Part shown: positions 17,416 through 26,324 of the stretch, in pieces
How positions within the stretch are numbered: the first letter of the stretch is position 1
How the letters are laid out: each line of letters begins with the position of its first letter
Source of the DNA: Sinomonas cellulolyticus
Lineage (GTDB): Bacteria > Actinomycetota > Actinomycetes > Actinomycetales > Micrococcaceae
Assembly: GCF_014656475.1 (NCBI RefSeq)
Contig: NZ_BNCM01000013.1
Coordinates: forward strand, 49,933-113,932
DNA: 64,000 nt
Direction of reading: 5' to 3'
Made by a program: the position numbers and the translations under genes
The notes under the pieces: generated by a model
Told to the model about the DNA's origin: nothing
What the model saw: the letters and a program-made list of their open reading frames with translations, nothing else
Database searches by the model: none

Positions 17416-19122
17416 TCAGTTGTACCCGAGCCGGTCCTGGGGCGCCAGCGAATCGGCTACGGCGGCCTTGATCCTCTCGTGCAGCGCCCTCAGCCCGCTG
17501 CGGTCCACCCGCGCCTCGATGATCTCGCGCCCGGCGCGACGGGGGGCCGAGAGCGCGTCGGCAGCCTCCGCCGTCGTGCGCACGAGCGTGTGCCGCACCC
17601 CGTACGCCGCGGCGAGCGCCCGCAGGTCGGCGCGGTGCGGGGTGCCGAAGAGACGCTCGACGGCGACTGCCGCACCGGGGCGCCCCGGCTCGCCCCCCAC
17701 GCGGCCGTGCTCGAGGAGGCCGAAGATGGCTCCCCCGGCATCGTTGAGCACGACGACGCGCAGCTCGGGCTCCGCTTCGCCCTCGCCGAGGAGGAGCCCG
17801 CCCGCGTCGTGCAGGAGGGTCACGTCACCGAGGAACGCCGTGGTCTCGATGCGGCGGCCGAGCCACAGTCCGCTGGCGGTGGAGACGGTGCCGTCGATGC
17901 CCGAGAGGCCGCGGTTGGCGAAGACGCGCGCCGCGGGCTGCGGGGCGGGGGCGGCCGCGAAGTCCACGTCCCGGATGCCATTCGACGAGCCCAGCATGAG
18001 CTGCCCCCGGGCGTTCTCCCACACGAGCTGCGCGAGGCGCGGGCCGGTGAGCGTCCCGGTGCCGGCGAGTGTCCGGTCCACGGCTTCCTGGGCGGCGGCG
18101 CCGGCGAGCAGCCACGCGTCGAGCCAGCCTTCGGCGCCGCGGCCGGCGAAGTCGGAGAGCACGTCGAGGTCGTCGATGAGCCGCTCGCGGCGCCTCCCCT
18201 CGCGGAACCAGGCGGCGGGGCGTGCGTGGTAGAGCGCGGTCTGGACGCCCTCGCGGGCCAGCAGCTGGGTGACCGGGCGGGACAGGGTGGGGCGCCCGAA
18301 CAGGACGACCCGTTCGATCCGGTCCCCGGGTGCGATGTCGAGCAGGAGGCGGTACGGGCCCACAGCGTGGCCGCCGAACCGGGCGTTCGAGCTGGGCTCC
18401 GCGAACAGGGGCAGGCCGTGGGCGGCGGCGAAGGCCTCCGCGAGCGGGCCCGCGCCGTGCCCGGCGAGCACCACGCTGCGTCGGGGCGGCAGGCCGCCCA
18501 GGGCACCCACGGGTGGCCGGCGGTATGCGTACGGCTGGACGGGCGGTGCGTCCCAGCCGCCCAGGGGCGGCTCCCACCCCTCGTCGGGCGCGAGCGGCTC
18601 GCGGAAGCACAGGTTCAGCTGGACCGGCCCGGCGGGCACGCCGTCGAGCGCGCCGGTCGCGGCGGAGAGCGCGGTGCGGACGGAGGACGACGGCGACGCG
18701 CCTGCCTCGACGCTCGCGGCGAACCGCACGTGCTCGCCGAAGAGGTCGAACTGGTCCGTGGTCTGGTTCGCGCCCGTGCCGTGGAGCTCCTCGGGGCGGT
18801 CCGCGGAGAGCACGACGAGCGGTACCTCCGCGTGGTTGGCCTCCATCACGGCGGGCACGAGGTTCCCGACCGCCGAGCCGCTCGTGGTGACGACCGCCGT
18901 CGGGCGTCCCGAGGAGAGGGCCGCGCCGAGCGCCGTGAAGCCGCCCGCCCGCTCGTCGATGCGGACCACGAGCTCGAGGTGGCCGCGGCCCTCGGCCTCG
19001 GCGAGGGCGTAGGCGAGCGGCGCGCTGCGGGACCCGGGGCACACGACGACGCAACGGACGCCGCCCGCGAGCAGCTCGTTGACTGCTTCGCGGGCGGCGT
19101 CGAGGGAACTGAGGGCACTCAC
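17416..19122 (-). CDS. menD: SEPHCHC synthase MenD (2-succinyl-5-enolpyruvyl-6-hydroxy-3-cyclohexene-1-carboxylate synthase)
   Basis: Thiamine-diphosphate enzyme of menaquinone synthesis that joins 2-oxoglutarate-derived succinic semialdehyde to isochorismate. 568 aa. The N-terminal block VVCPGSRSAPLAYAL (26-40) and the conserved RIDERAGGFTALG, TTSGSAVGNL and SADRPEELHGTGANQTTDQ match MenD. The C-terminal cofactor region has NRGLSGIDGTVSTASG and the DAGGAIFGLLEHG segment. It is separated from menF by the ABC transporter and faces it across the repeat block. Confidence 0.95.
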   Translation of the reverse strand: MSALSSLDAAREAVNELLAGGVRCVVVCPGSRSAPLAYALAEAEGRGHLELVVRIDERAGGFTALGAALSSGRPTAVVTTSGSAVGNLVPAVMEANHAEVPLVVLSADRPEELHGTGANQTTDQFDLFGEHVRFAASVEAGASPSSSVRTALSAATGALDGVPAGPVQLNLCFREPLAPDEGWEPPLGGWDAPPVQPYAYRRPPVGALGGLPPRRSVVLAGHGAGPLAEAFAAAHGLPLFAEPSSNARFGGHAVGPYRLLLDIAPGDRIERVVLFGRPTLSRPVTQLLAREGVQTALYHARPAAWFREGRRRERLIDDLDVLSDFAGRGAEGWLDAWLLAGAAAQEAVDRTLAGTGTLTGPRLAQLVWENARGQLMLGSSNGIRDVDFAAAPAPQPAARVFANRGLSGIDGTVSTASGLWLGRRIETTAFLGDVTLLHDAGGLLLGEGEAEPELRVVVLNDAGGAIFGLLEHGRVGGEPGRPGAAVAVERLFGTPHRADLRALAAAYGVRHTLVRTTAEAADALSAPRRAGREIIEARVDRSGLRALHERIKAAVADSLAPQDRLGYN

Positions 19123-19165
19123 GTTCCCATCGTAGGCACTGCCTTCGGCCTGTTCAGGCCCGGGG

Positions 19166-21247
19166 CTACTTGGCGTGTGCCGTCGGCAGGATCTGGACGA
19201 CCGCCGGCCGCGGGCCCGCGAACTGCCCGGTGCCCGCCGCGGTGCCCGTGGGGACGTAGTCCGGGAAGTACGAGTTCGGGGCCGCGAACGAGCCCTCCTC
19301 GCCCGGGTGCTGGACTGAGACGAAGACGTGGCGGTCCTCGTCGTTGACGATCGGGCCGCAGGTCTCCGCGTCGCGCGGCACGGACAGGAACTGCTCGACC
19401 TTGCCCCGCTCGGCGCCGTCGAGGGTCACCTTGAAGAGTCCGTCGTTGTAGCCGATGCCGCTCGGGGCGCCGTCAGTCGAGATCCAGAGGTTGCCCTTGG
19501 AATCGAACGCGAGGTTGTCCGGGCAGGAGATCGGGGACACCTGCTCCTTCGGGAAGCCCGAGAAGTAGACCGTGTCGCCCTGGGTGTGGTCGCCGCACAG
19601 CATGAGCAGGTTCCACGTGAAGGCCGTGGCGGTCTGGTCGCCGCCATCCTCGGTGATCTCCACGATGTGGCCATCGCGGTTGAGCGCCCGCGGGTTGACC
19701 TCGTCGACGCCCGCGTAGCCGGCCTTGCCGCGGTTCGAGTTGTTCGTGCAGGCGACGTAGACCTTGCCCGTGATCGGATTGGGCTCGACGTCCTCGCAGC
19801 GGTCCATCTTGGTGGCGCCGGCCTTGTCCGCGGCCAGGCGCGTGTAGACGAGGACCTCCTCGGTGCTCATGCCTGCGACCGCCGACTTCCCGTCGAGGAC
19901 GAGCGGGAGCCACTGGCCCACGCCGTCGAACGCGCCGTCGGCCGGAAGAGCACCCGTGCCGTCGACCTCAGCGGCCGGCGAGCTGCCCTCGAACTTGGCG
20001 ACATAGAGGCTGCCCGCGGAGAGGAGCGTCTTGTTGTGCTCGCGGTCGGCCGCCGTGCCCCCGGCACGGTACGCGTCGCGGGAGACGAACTTGTACAGGT
20101 AGTCGAAGCGCTCGTCGTCGCCCGTGTAGGCCACGACCCTGCCGTTGGCGGCGACATGGACGTTCGCGCCCTCGTGCTTGAGGCGGCCCAGCATCGTGTG
20201 CTTCTTCGGTGTGGACGTCGGGTCGAGCGGATCGACCTCGACGATCCAGCCGAAGCGGTTGGCCTCGTTCTCGTACCCGGGGGTGCGGGTGTCGAAGCGG
20301 GGATCGTCGAGCTCCCAGCCGTTGCCGGTGGGCTTGTCGGCGAGGCCGTAGCGCTTGTCCTGGGCCGAGGTGCCGGTAGCACGGAAGAACCCGTTGAAGT
20401 TCTCCTCGCCGGAGAGGATGGTGCCCCACGGGGTCACGCCGCCAGCGCAGTTGCCGAGGGTTCCGAGGACGCGGCGGCCGGAGGGATCGTCGTTGGTCCG
20501 CAGCAGCGCCGAGCCGGCGGCGGGGCCGGTGAGCTCGTACGGGGTGTCGAGGAGGAAGCGGCGGTTGCGCGGCGCGCCCTTGACGTACGCCCAGGCAGCG
20601 TTCTTGTTCTTCCGCTCGAGCTCGACGACGGTGAGGCCGTGGGCGGCGCGGGCGATCGCCCGGATACGGGCCGGGTCAGCAGCCATCTCGGCGTCGGAGA
20701 ACATGATGTTGTTGTTCGTGTACTCGTGGTTCGCGAACAGCATGGCCTTTCGGCCCTGCGAACCCTCGAGCTCGATGATGGCCGAGAAGTCGTTGTTGTA
20801 GCCGAACTGGCGGGCCTGCGCCTCCGGGGTCTGGTTCGCGCCGTCGAACGCGGGCGCGTCGTGGAACAGCGGGTCGCCCCAGCGGATGATCGGCCGCCAC
20901 GAGAAGCCGGCGGGGACCGTGAACTCGTCGACCGTGTAGTTCACGGGCGAGATGGGCGTGAAGTCGAGCTTGGAGGGTGCTGCGCTCTTGACGGCCTGGG
21001 AAAGGCCGGCGGCCTGGGCCTTCTCGCCGCCCGTGAAGGCGAGCGTGAGGGCTCCGGCGAGGCCGAGGCCGAGTGCCGAGCGGCGCGAGATCTGGCCTTC
21101 GACGATGTCGCGGAAGTAGTTGTTCTCCGAGTCGTTGCACACGTCTCCGAGGCAGGCGTTGCCGCACTTGAGGGCGCAGGTGACGGCACTGCGCTTGCCG
21201 CGGACGTGGCCGAGCATTGGCAGGAACGGGCGGCGGGATTCGGACAC
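19166..21247 (-). CDS. phoX: PhoX family alkaline phosphatase, Tat-exported
   Basis: Secreted phosphatase of 693 aa that releases phosphate from organic esters; characterised PhoX enzymes use iron and calcium. The Tat motif SRRSALGLGLAGAL has its twin arginines at 55-56, later than usual because a cysteine-rich leader (Cys24, 28, 32 and 37) precedes it. Conserved blocks include LFANHEYTNN, GNCAGGVTPWGTILSGEENFNG and, near the end, CGPIVNDEDRHVFVSVQHPGE. The GTG start at 21247 has GGAGG eight bases upstream. Two 11-bp PhoP-type direct repeats lie 75-96 nt upstream, so induction by phosphate starvation is likely. Confidence 0.93.
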   Translation of the reverse strand: MSESRRPFLPMLGHVRGKRSAVTCALKCGNACLGDVCNDSENNYFRDIVEGQISRRSALGLGLAGALTLAFTGGEKAQAAGLSQAVKSAAPSKLDFTPISPVNYTVDEFTVPAGFSWRPIIRWGDPLFHDAPAFDGANQTPEAQARQFGYNNDFSAIIELEGSQGRKAMLFANHEYTNNNIMFSDAEMAADPARIRAIARAAHGLTVVELERKNKNAAWAYVKGAPRNRRFLLDTPYELTGPAAGSALLRTNDDPSGRRVLGTLGNCAGGVTPWGTILSGEENFNGFFRATGTSAQDKRYGLADKPTGNGWELDDPRFDTRTPGYENEANRFGWIVEVDPLDPTSTPKKHTMLGRLKHEGANVHVAANGRVVAYTGDDERFDYLYKFVSRDAYRAGGTAADREHNKTLLSAGSLYVAKFEGSSPAAEVDGTGALPADGAFDGVGQWLPLVLDGKSAVAGMSTEEVLVYTRLAADKAGATKMDRCEDVEPNPITGKVYVACTNNSNRGKAGYAGVDEVNPRALNRDGHIVEITEDGGDQTATAFTWNLLMLCGDHTQGDTVYFSGFPKEQVSPISCPDNLAFDSKGNLWISTDGAPSGIGYNDGLFKVTLDGAERGKVEQFLSVPRDAETCGPIVNDEDRHVFVSVQHPGEEGSFAAPNSYFPDYVPTGTAAGTGQFAGPRPAVVQILPTAHAK

Positions 21248-21321
21248 GGAAGTGACCTCCGGGGGTTCATGGACAGGGTGCTCGTCCAGCCGAACATTCC
21301 CAGAGTAATCACAGACTATTT

Positions 21322-21343
21322 TGAGGTTAACCCAAGGTTAATG
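21322..21343 (-). promoter_or_regulatory. PhoP-type (PHO) box upstream of phoX
   Basis: Two adjacent 11-bp units, each containing TTAACCT on the phoX sense strand, repeat with an exact 11-bp period (AGGTTAA at 21324-21330 and 21335-21341 on the plus strand). Tandem 11-bp units are how actinobacterial PhoP binds phosphate-regulated promoters. The position, about 75 nt before the start codon of a phosphatase gene, supports the assignment. Confidence 0.72.
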
Positions 21344-21376
21344 AGGATTTGGCGCGCCAGAACCTGTCCCCGGGCG

Positions 21377-22402
21377 TCAGACGCGCGTCGCTGCGAGGAC
21401 CGCGTGGCAGCGGCGCAGCCGCTCGAGCCACCATCCGCGCCGGTCCTCGGGCGCGGCGAACCGCTCAAGGAGCTCAGGATCCGGGGTGGCGCGCTCCCCG
21501 AGCGAGTCGGCCGGCAGGGAGCCGCGCTCGGGCACCAGAGGCGGCCGCACGACGTCGTGCGCGAGCAGCGCGCCGGTGCCCAGCCCGCAGGCGTGCGGCA
21601 GCGACGGGAGCGCGGCCGCGAGCGCGACCCCGGCCGCGAGGCCCACCGACGTGTCGAGCGCGGAGCTCACGACCGCGGGCAGCCCCGCCTCCTGGACGAT
21701 CCGGAGCGCCCGGCGGACCCCGCCGAGCGGCGCGGCCTTGACGACGATGAGGTCTGCAGCGCGGGCGCGTGCCACGCGGAGCGGATCCTCGGCCTTGCGG
21801 ACGGCCTCGTCCGCGGCGATCTTCACCGGGGTGCCACGGGCCTCGAGCAGCGCACGGACCTCAGCGAGCCCGTTGATCCCAGGCACCGGCTGCTCGGCGT
21901 ACTCGAGGCTGAACTCGCCGAGCCGGGTGAGCGCCTCGACGGCCTCGGGCACGGTCCATCCGGCGTTCGCGTCGACCCGGAGGTCCGCCTCCGGCAGGGC
22001 ATCGCGGACAGCAGCGACGCGTGCGATGTCATCCGCGAGGGCCTGCCCGCGCTCCGCCACCTTGACCTTGACGGCCTGCACGGGCCCGAACGCTGCAAGC
22101 ACGTCACGCACCTGGCCGGCGGGGACGGCGGGCACCGTCGCATTCACCGGCACCCGGGCGCGCAGCGGCTCGGGGAACCCCTGCCACGCCGCCTCGATCC
22201 CGGACGCGAGCCAACGGGACGCCTCGGCGTCGCCGTACTCGAGGAACGGCGAGAACTCGCCCCACCCCTCCGGGCCGCGCAGCAGCAGCGCTTCCCGCTC
22301 GGTCACTCCGCGGAACTTGACGGTCATCGGCAGGCGCACGACGGCGGCGCCCGCCTCCAGTTCGGACAGGTCCGGCAGCGCCGTGGCCGGGTCGGTGGTC
22401 AT
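21377..22402 (-). CDS. menC: o-Succinylbenzoate synthase MenC
   Basis: Enolase-superfamily dehydratase of menaquinone synthesis. 341 aa. The barrel motifs are visible: VKVKV with the catalytic lysine pair, DANAGW and EQPV metal-binding segments, AADEAV, and LIVVKAAPLGG with the second lysine. This is the actinobacterial MenC subtype. The ATG at 22402 overlaps the stop of the upstream M50 protease gene (ATGA), so the two are co-translated. Other enolase-superfamily racemases share the fold, but the surrounding men genes decide. Confidence 0.92.
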   Translation of the reverse strand: MTTDPATALPDLSELEAGAAVVRLPMTVKFRGVTEREALLLRGPEGWGEFSPFLEYGDAEASRWLASGIEAAWQGFPEPLRARVPVNATVPAVPAGQVRDVLAAFGPVQAVKVKVAERGQALADDIARVAAVRDALPEADLRVDANAGWTVPEAVEALTRLGEFSLEYAEQPVPGINGLAEVRALLEARGTPVKIAADEAVRKAEDPLRVARARAADLIVVKAAPLGGVRRALRIVQEAGLPAVVSSALDTSVGLAAGVALAAALPSLPHACGLGTGALLAHDVVRPPLVPERGSLPADSLGERATPDPELLERFAAPEDRRGWWLERLRRCHAVLAATRV

Positions 22403-23235
22403 GCGCCCACTGTACGCACGGCACCGGCGAGCGCAGCCCACGAGGCGACGCCCGCGAGCACGATGACGGCCGCGAATGCGAAGAGCCACACGGCCGAGGG
22501 CACGCCCGTCTTGTGGGCCAGGATGTAGGCGTCCGAGCTGCCGAGCTCGTGCCGCCGGCCTGTGTGGACGGTCACGACGTTCCACCAGTCGCGGGCCGCC
22601 CCGAGCACGAGCGCGAGGCCCACCGCGAGCGTGAGGTGGCCCTGGACGTCCGGCGGCACGGCCACGACCACTGCCACCACCGCCGCCAAGGCGCCCGCCA
22701 GGATGAGGACCCCGGCGAGGTTGCGGATGAACAGGAACACCAGCGCGAGCAGCACTACCGACACGGAGAGCGCGGCCCGTCCCCAGCCCTCCGCGGAGGC
22801 CCACACGAGGACTGCGCCGACGACCGCAGGCGAGGGGTAGCCCCAGAATCCGAACCAGACGGCCCTCCCCCGGCCTACGCCGTGCGTGGTGCCGCCCTGG
22901 TCGAACCGGAGCGTGATGCCCGTGACGCGCATGCCGGTCGCGAGCCCCGCGAACGCATGTCCGAGCTCGTGCACGATCGTGACGAACCGTCCGAAGAACC
23001 GCCAGAGCACCGGTACGACGCACAGGGCGGCCGCCACGCCGAGCACGAGGGCGAGCTCCGAGGGCGGCACGGCAAGGGGTCCGGTGCGGGAGAAACCCTG
23101 CACGAACGCGCCGACGAACGTCTCCCACCACTGCTGCACCACGCCTCCGAGGGTAGTGGAGGCCGCTGGGAGGGAGTCCCAGGCCCCTGACTGGGCGCCG
23201 GCGCTGGGCCGAATGGCCTGGGCCGGTGCGCTCAT
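22399..23235 (-). CDS. M50B-type membrane metallopeptidase
   Basis: 278 aa membrane protein with the zinc site HELGH at 89-93 inside a hydrophobic segment, plus about five further TM helices. The family includes site-2-like proteases and housekeeping M50 homologues common in actinobacteria. The C-terminal half has only a weak second metal motif (DAYILAHKTGVP, about 244-255). Its substrate is unknown. Overlap with menC by 4 nt suggests co-expression rather than shared function. ATG at 23235 lies 15 nt from the divergent PAP2 gene start. Confidence 0.85.
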   Translation of the reverse strand: MSAPAQAIRPSAGAQSGAWDSLPAASTTLGGVVQQWWETFVGAFVQGFSRTGPLAVPPSELALVLGVAAALCVVPVLWRFFGRFVTIVHELGHAFAGLATGMRVTGITLRFDQGGTTHGVGRGRAVWFGFWGYPSPAVVGAVLVWASAEGWGRAALSVSVVLLALVFLFIRNLAGVLILAGALAAVVAVVVAVPPDVQGHLTLAVGLALVLGAARDWWNVVTVHTGRRHELGSSDAYILAHKTGVPSAVWLFAFAAVIVLAGVASWAALAGAVRTVGA

Positions 23236-23250
23236 GACACGCTGGGGAGC

Positions 23251-24144
23251 ATGTCCGCCCGCCGCCGCCCCTCCGTGGGGCCGTTCCTGCTCGGCGCGCT
23301 TGCCGCCGCGGGTGCCTGCGCGGCGGTCTACTGGGCCTTTGTGCGCACCCCCGCAGGCCAGGGCCTCGACGAGCAGGCGCTGCTGGAGGCTGCTGCGCTG
23401 TTCGGGGGCTGGAGCCGGACCCGCCTCGCGGCGCTGAACTACCTGCCCGCGGCCTCGGCGGTGGTCGCCGCGGCCGTCCTGGCCTGGACGGCGCTCGCGC
23501 GCCGCCGCCGGTCCGCCGCGTCGGTGGCATTCGCCGCCGTCCTGGTCGCCAATGCCGCGGCCTACGCGCTCAAGCACTGGGTCTTCCTCCGGCCGGACTT
23601 CGGCTACGGAGTGTTCGGGGAGAACACGATGCCTTCGGGCCACGCGACGCTCACGGCCTCCGCGGCGGCGGCAGTGTTCCTCGTGGCGGGTCCCCTGCGG
23701 CGCCCGGCCGTGGCCTTCGCCGGTGCCGGCTACGCCTCCGTGACCGGTCTCGTGATGCTCGTGAACCAGTGGCACCTCGCCGGGGACGTCGTGGACGCGT
23801 TCTTCCTCGTCAGTGCCGTCATGGCCCCGGCGTACTGGCTCGTGCTCCGGCTCGAGCCGGCTGCGCCCGCGGGACCGCGTACCGAGGATTTCCGGCGCCG
23901 GTGGCTCGCGCACTCGGTCCGGGTGTGTCTGGCCTCGGCAGCGGTCGCCGCGGTCTCGCTCGCCCTGGCCCTCGTGGTCCCCGAGGGTGAGCGGCGCGTC
24001 GGGAGCGTCCCGCAGTTCCTGGCAGCTGGCGCAGGCGCCATCGCCGCCGCGGGATATGCATGCTCGGCCGCCGCCCTGTGGCTTGGGGATGCGAGGACCC
24101 GCAGGGGAACTGCACAGCCTCGTGTGCGACGCTGGAAGGCATGA
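23251..24144 (+). CDS. PAP2 superfamily membrane phosphatase (copy 1)
   Basis: 297 aa with about seven TM helices. PAP2 motif 1 is reduced (KHWVFLRP, one residue shorter than K-x6-RP), motif 2 is MPSGHATL (about 130-137), and motif 3 keeps the catalytic His and Asp in QWHLAGDVVD but lacks the usual SR pair. Substrate may be a lipid phosphate such as undecaprenyl or phosphatidate, by family analogy. The next gene is a clear paralogue and overlaps its stop by 4 nt (ATGA). Confidence 0.85.
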   Translation: MSARRRPSVGPFLLGALAAAGACAAVYWAFVRTPAGQGLDEQALLEAAALFGGWSRTRLAALNYLPAASAVVAAAVLAWTALARRRRSAASVAFAAVLVANAAAYALKHWVFLRPDFGYGVFGENTMPSGHATLTASAAAAVFLVAGPLRRPAVAFAGAGYASVTGLVMLVNQWHLAGDVVDAFFLVSAVMAPAYWLVLRLEPAAPAGPRTEDFRRRWLAHSVRVCLASAAVAAVSLALALVVPEGERRVGSVPQFLAAGAGAIAAAGYACSAAALWLGDARTRRGTAQPRVRRWKA

Positions 24145-25070
24145 CCATCAGGGACACCGGCCATCACGTGCCCCATGGCGACCGCACAGAGCCGCGCGGG
24201 ACGGCCCCGTTGCGGGCTGCGCCGCTGGGCCCGTTCGTCGTCGCCTCCCTCCTGGCCCTGGCCGGGGTGTTCGGCACCTATCTGTTCTTCGTGCGCACCA
24301 CGACCGGCCAGTACATCGACGAATCCGCGCTCGTCGAGGCTACCCAGCTCTACGGCGGCAGAGCCGCGCGCGCGGGCCTGCGCTTCCTCGACGACCTGCC
24401 GGCGCTCTCGGTCGGCGTGGGCTTCCTGGCCCTCGGCTACGCGGCCCTCGTCCGACGCCGGTGGCTCGCCTCCCTCGTGGCACTCGCCGCCGCGGTGGGT
24501 GCCAACCTCGCCACGCAGGTCCTGAAGGCGGACGTCTTCACGCGCCCGTTCCGTGGCATCGAGACGATCACCGAGAACTCCCTCCCCTCCGGCCACACCA
24601 CACTTGCAGCCTCCGCCGCCGCGGCGGTGTTCCTCGTGGCGTCCCCACGCTGGCGGCCTCTCGTGGCCTTCGCGGGCGGCACCTACGCCGTCGGGACGGG
24701 CGCGGCGACGCTTGTGAACCAGTGGCACCGGCCCGCGGACATCGTGGCGGCGTTCCTCGTGGTGGCCGTGTTCATGGCGCCGGCGGCATGGATCGTGCTC
24801 CGGACGGGGCCGGAGTGGAACTCGTGGGGCGGCTTCGGCTCCCACGTGGGCTCGCTGCGGCTGTGGATCGTGCTGCCCACGCTCGCCGGGCTCGTCGCCG
24901 CGGCGGTCGCCGTCGTCGAGCTCGTGCGCATCGCGCCGGTCCTCGGGCAGGAGACGAGCACGACGAACTATTTCTGGGCGGGACTGGCCTTCATCATGAT
25001 CAGCGGTTACCTCGTCTCGACCGCGGCATCATGGCTGGTCGGCTCGGCCACGAAGGGCCACCCGGCCTGA
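24141..25070 (+). CDS. PAP2 superfamily membrane phosphatase (copy 2)
   Basis: 309 aa, TM-rich, paralogous to the preceding gene: both share the FVRT-TGQ opening loop, LPSGHTTLAASAAAAVFLVA and VNQWH segments. Motif 1 is KADVFTRP and motif 3 is QWHRPADIV; again the SR pair of motif 3 is missing while His and Asp remain. GGAAGG precedes the ATG at 24141. The last 42 nt overlap the 3' end of the convergent MFS gene (25029-25070), so no separate terminator exists between them. Confidence 0.85.
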   Translation: MTIRDTGHHVPHGDRTEPRGTAPLRAAPLGPFVVASLLALAGVFGTYLFFVRTTTGQYIDESALVEATQLYGGRAARAGLRFLDDLPALSVGVGFLALGYAALVRRRWLASLVALAAAVGANLATQVLKADVFTRPFRGIETITENSLPSGHTTLAASAAAAVFLVASPRWRPLVAFAGGTYAVGTGAATLVNQWHRPADIVAAFLVVAVFMAPAAWIVLRTGPEWNSWGGFGSHVGSLRLWIVLPTLAGLVAAAVAVVELVRIAPVLGQETSTTNYFWAGLAFIMISGYLVSTAASWLVGSATKGHPA

Positions 25071-26270
25071 GGGCTCGCCTGCGGAGGCAGCCTGTGCGCG
25101 GGGCACGCTCCAGGCGAGCACGGCAGCCGCGGCGAGCCCGAGGATACCCGTCGCCGCCACGCCCACTGCGAGCGCCGAGACGGCGGTCACCGTCGAGAGC
25201 AGCACAGGGCCGAGCGTGCTGCCCGAATCGGCCATGAGGCGCCAGAGCCCCAGGAACTGGGCCCGGCCGTGGTCCGGCGAGAAGTCGGCGCCGAGGGTCA
25301 TGATCATCCCGGAGCCGATCCCGTTGCCCAGTCCGAGCAGGCACGAGACGGCCAGGAACGGCCAGAAGGCGGCGGTGAACGGCATGGCCACGAGGGCCAG
25401 GCCCATGATCACCATGGACGGCAGGGCCACGGCGAGCCGCCCGCGGAGGTCCATGATCTTCCCGCCCGGGTAGAACAGGAGCAGGTCCACGCCGCCCGCG
25501 ATCCCGTACACGAGCGACGCCGTGGGCGCGTCGAGCCCGAGGTGCTCGGCCCAGAGCGGGATGACCACCTGCCGGGACTGGCGCACGGCCGCGACGAACA
25601 GGACCCCGAGGCCCACGCCCGCCAGGACCTTCCAGTGGGTGACCGCCACGCGCGCGAGGCGGGGCTGCGGAGCCCTTCCGGACCGCGCGGCGTCGTCCTC
25701 GAGGTCCGGCATGAACAGCGCCACGGCGGCCGCTCCCGCGAACACCGCCGCGCCCACCCAGTAGGCGCCGCGGAGGCCCCACAGATGCATCGCACCGGCG
25801 CCGAGGAAGGGGCCGAGGAACAGGCCGATGCGCAGGGTCCCCCCGAGCGTGGAGAGGGCACGGGCGCGGAAGGCCGGCGGGACGGCCTCCGTGAGGTACT
25901 TCTGGCGCGCGAGGTTGGTGACGCTCGCGGCCATTCCGAGGATGACGAGCGCGGGCATGAACAGCCACAGCTGGGTGGCCAGGGCCGCGACGGTGAGGAC
26001 GACGGCGCCCGCGGCCTGGGCACCGACGATCGCCCACCGCTCTCCGAACCTGACGGTGAGCAGGGACGCGGGCAGGTTGAAGACGAGCGAGCCGAGCCCG
26101 ATCAGCGTGACCGTGAGCGCTGCCACCGCCACCGAACCCCCGAGGTCGCGGGCTGACAGCGGCACAACGGGCAGCACGGCCCCCTCGCCGATCGAGAACA
26201 GCACCGACGGGCCGAAGGCCGGGACCGCGATCGAGAGGAGGGAGAAGCCCTCGTTGCCTGATCGAACCAT
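25029..26270 (-). CDS. MFS transporter, drug-efflux type
   Basis: 413 aa, about twelve TM helices with a charged central loop near DLEDDAARSGRAPQPRLARV. The motif LGLGNGIGSGMIMTLGADFSPDHGRAQFLGLWR resembles the loop 10-11 region of MFS efflux pumps. Substrate is unknown. The 3' end overlaps the PAP2 gene on the opposite strand. It is the last gene in a run that starts at bkdA, 54 nt after the ParA-like ATPase. Confidence 0.85.
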   Translation of the reverse strand: MVRSGNEGFSLLSIAVPAFGPSVLFSIGEGAVLPVVPLSARDLGGSVAVAALTVTLIGLGSLVFNLPASLLTVRFGERWAIVGAQAAGAVVLTVAALATQLWLFMPALVILGMAASVTNLARQKYLTEAVPPAFRARALSTLGGTLRIGLFLGPFLGAGAMHLWGLRGAYWVGAAVFAGAAAVALFMPDLEDDAARSGRAPQPRLARVAVTHWKVLAGVGLGVLFVAAVRQSRQVVIPLWAEHLGLDAPTASLVYGIAGGVDLLLFYPGGKIMDLRGRLAVALPSMVIMGLALVAMPFTAAFWPFLAVSCLLGLGNGIGSGMIMTLGADFSPDHGRAQFLGLWRLMADSGSTLGPVLLSTVTAVSALAVGVAATGILGLAAAAVLAWSVPRAQAASAGEPSGRVALRGRADQP

Positions 26271-26324
26271 TACTCCACTCTAGGCCGGGCGGGCGCCCCG
26301 CCGGAGCCCGGTCCGGGGAACGGG

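Noticed and set aside
19328..22528. Very long open frame (1066 codons) antisense to phoX and menC
   Set aside because: High GC removes stop codons from antisense frames. The translation is low-complexity, while phoX and menC on the other strand carry clear family motifs.
25029..25070. 42-nt overlap of two 3' ends as a sign of frameshift or assembly error
   Set aside because: Both proteins keep intact domains and normal lengths. Tail-to-tail overlaps of this size are common in compact genomes.
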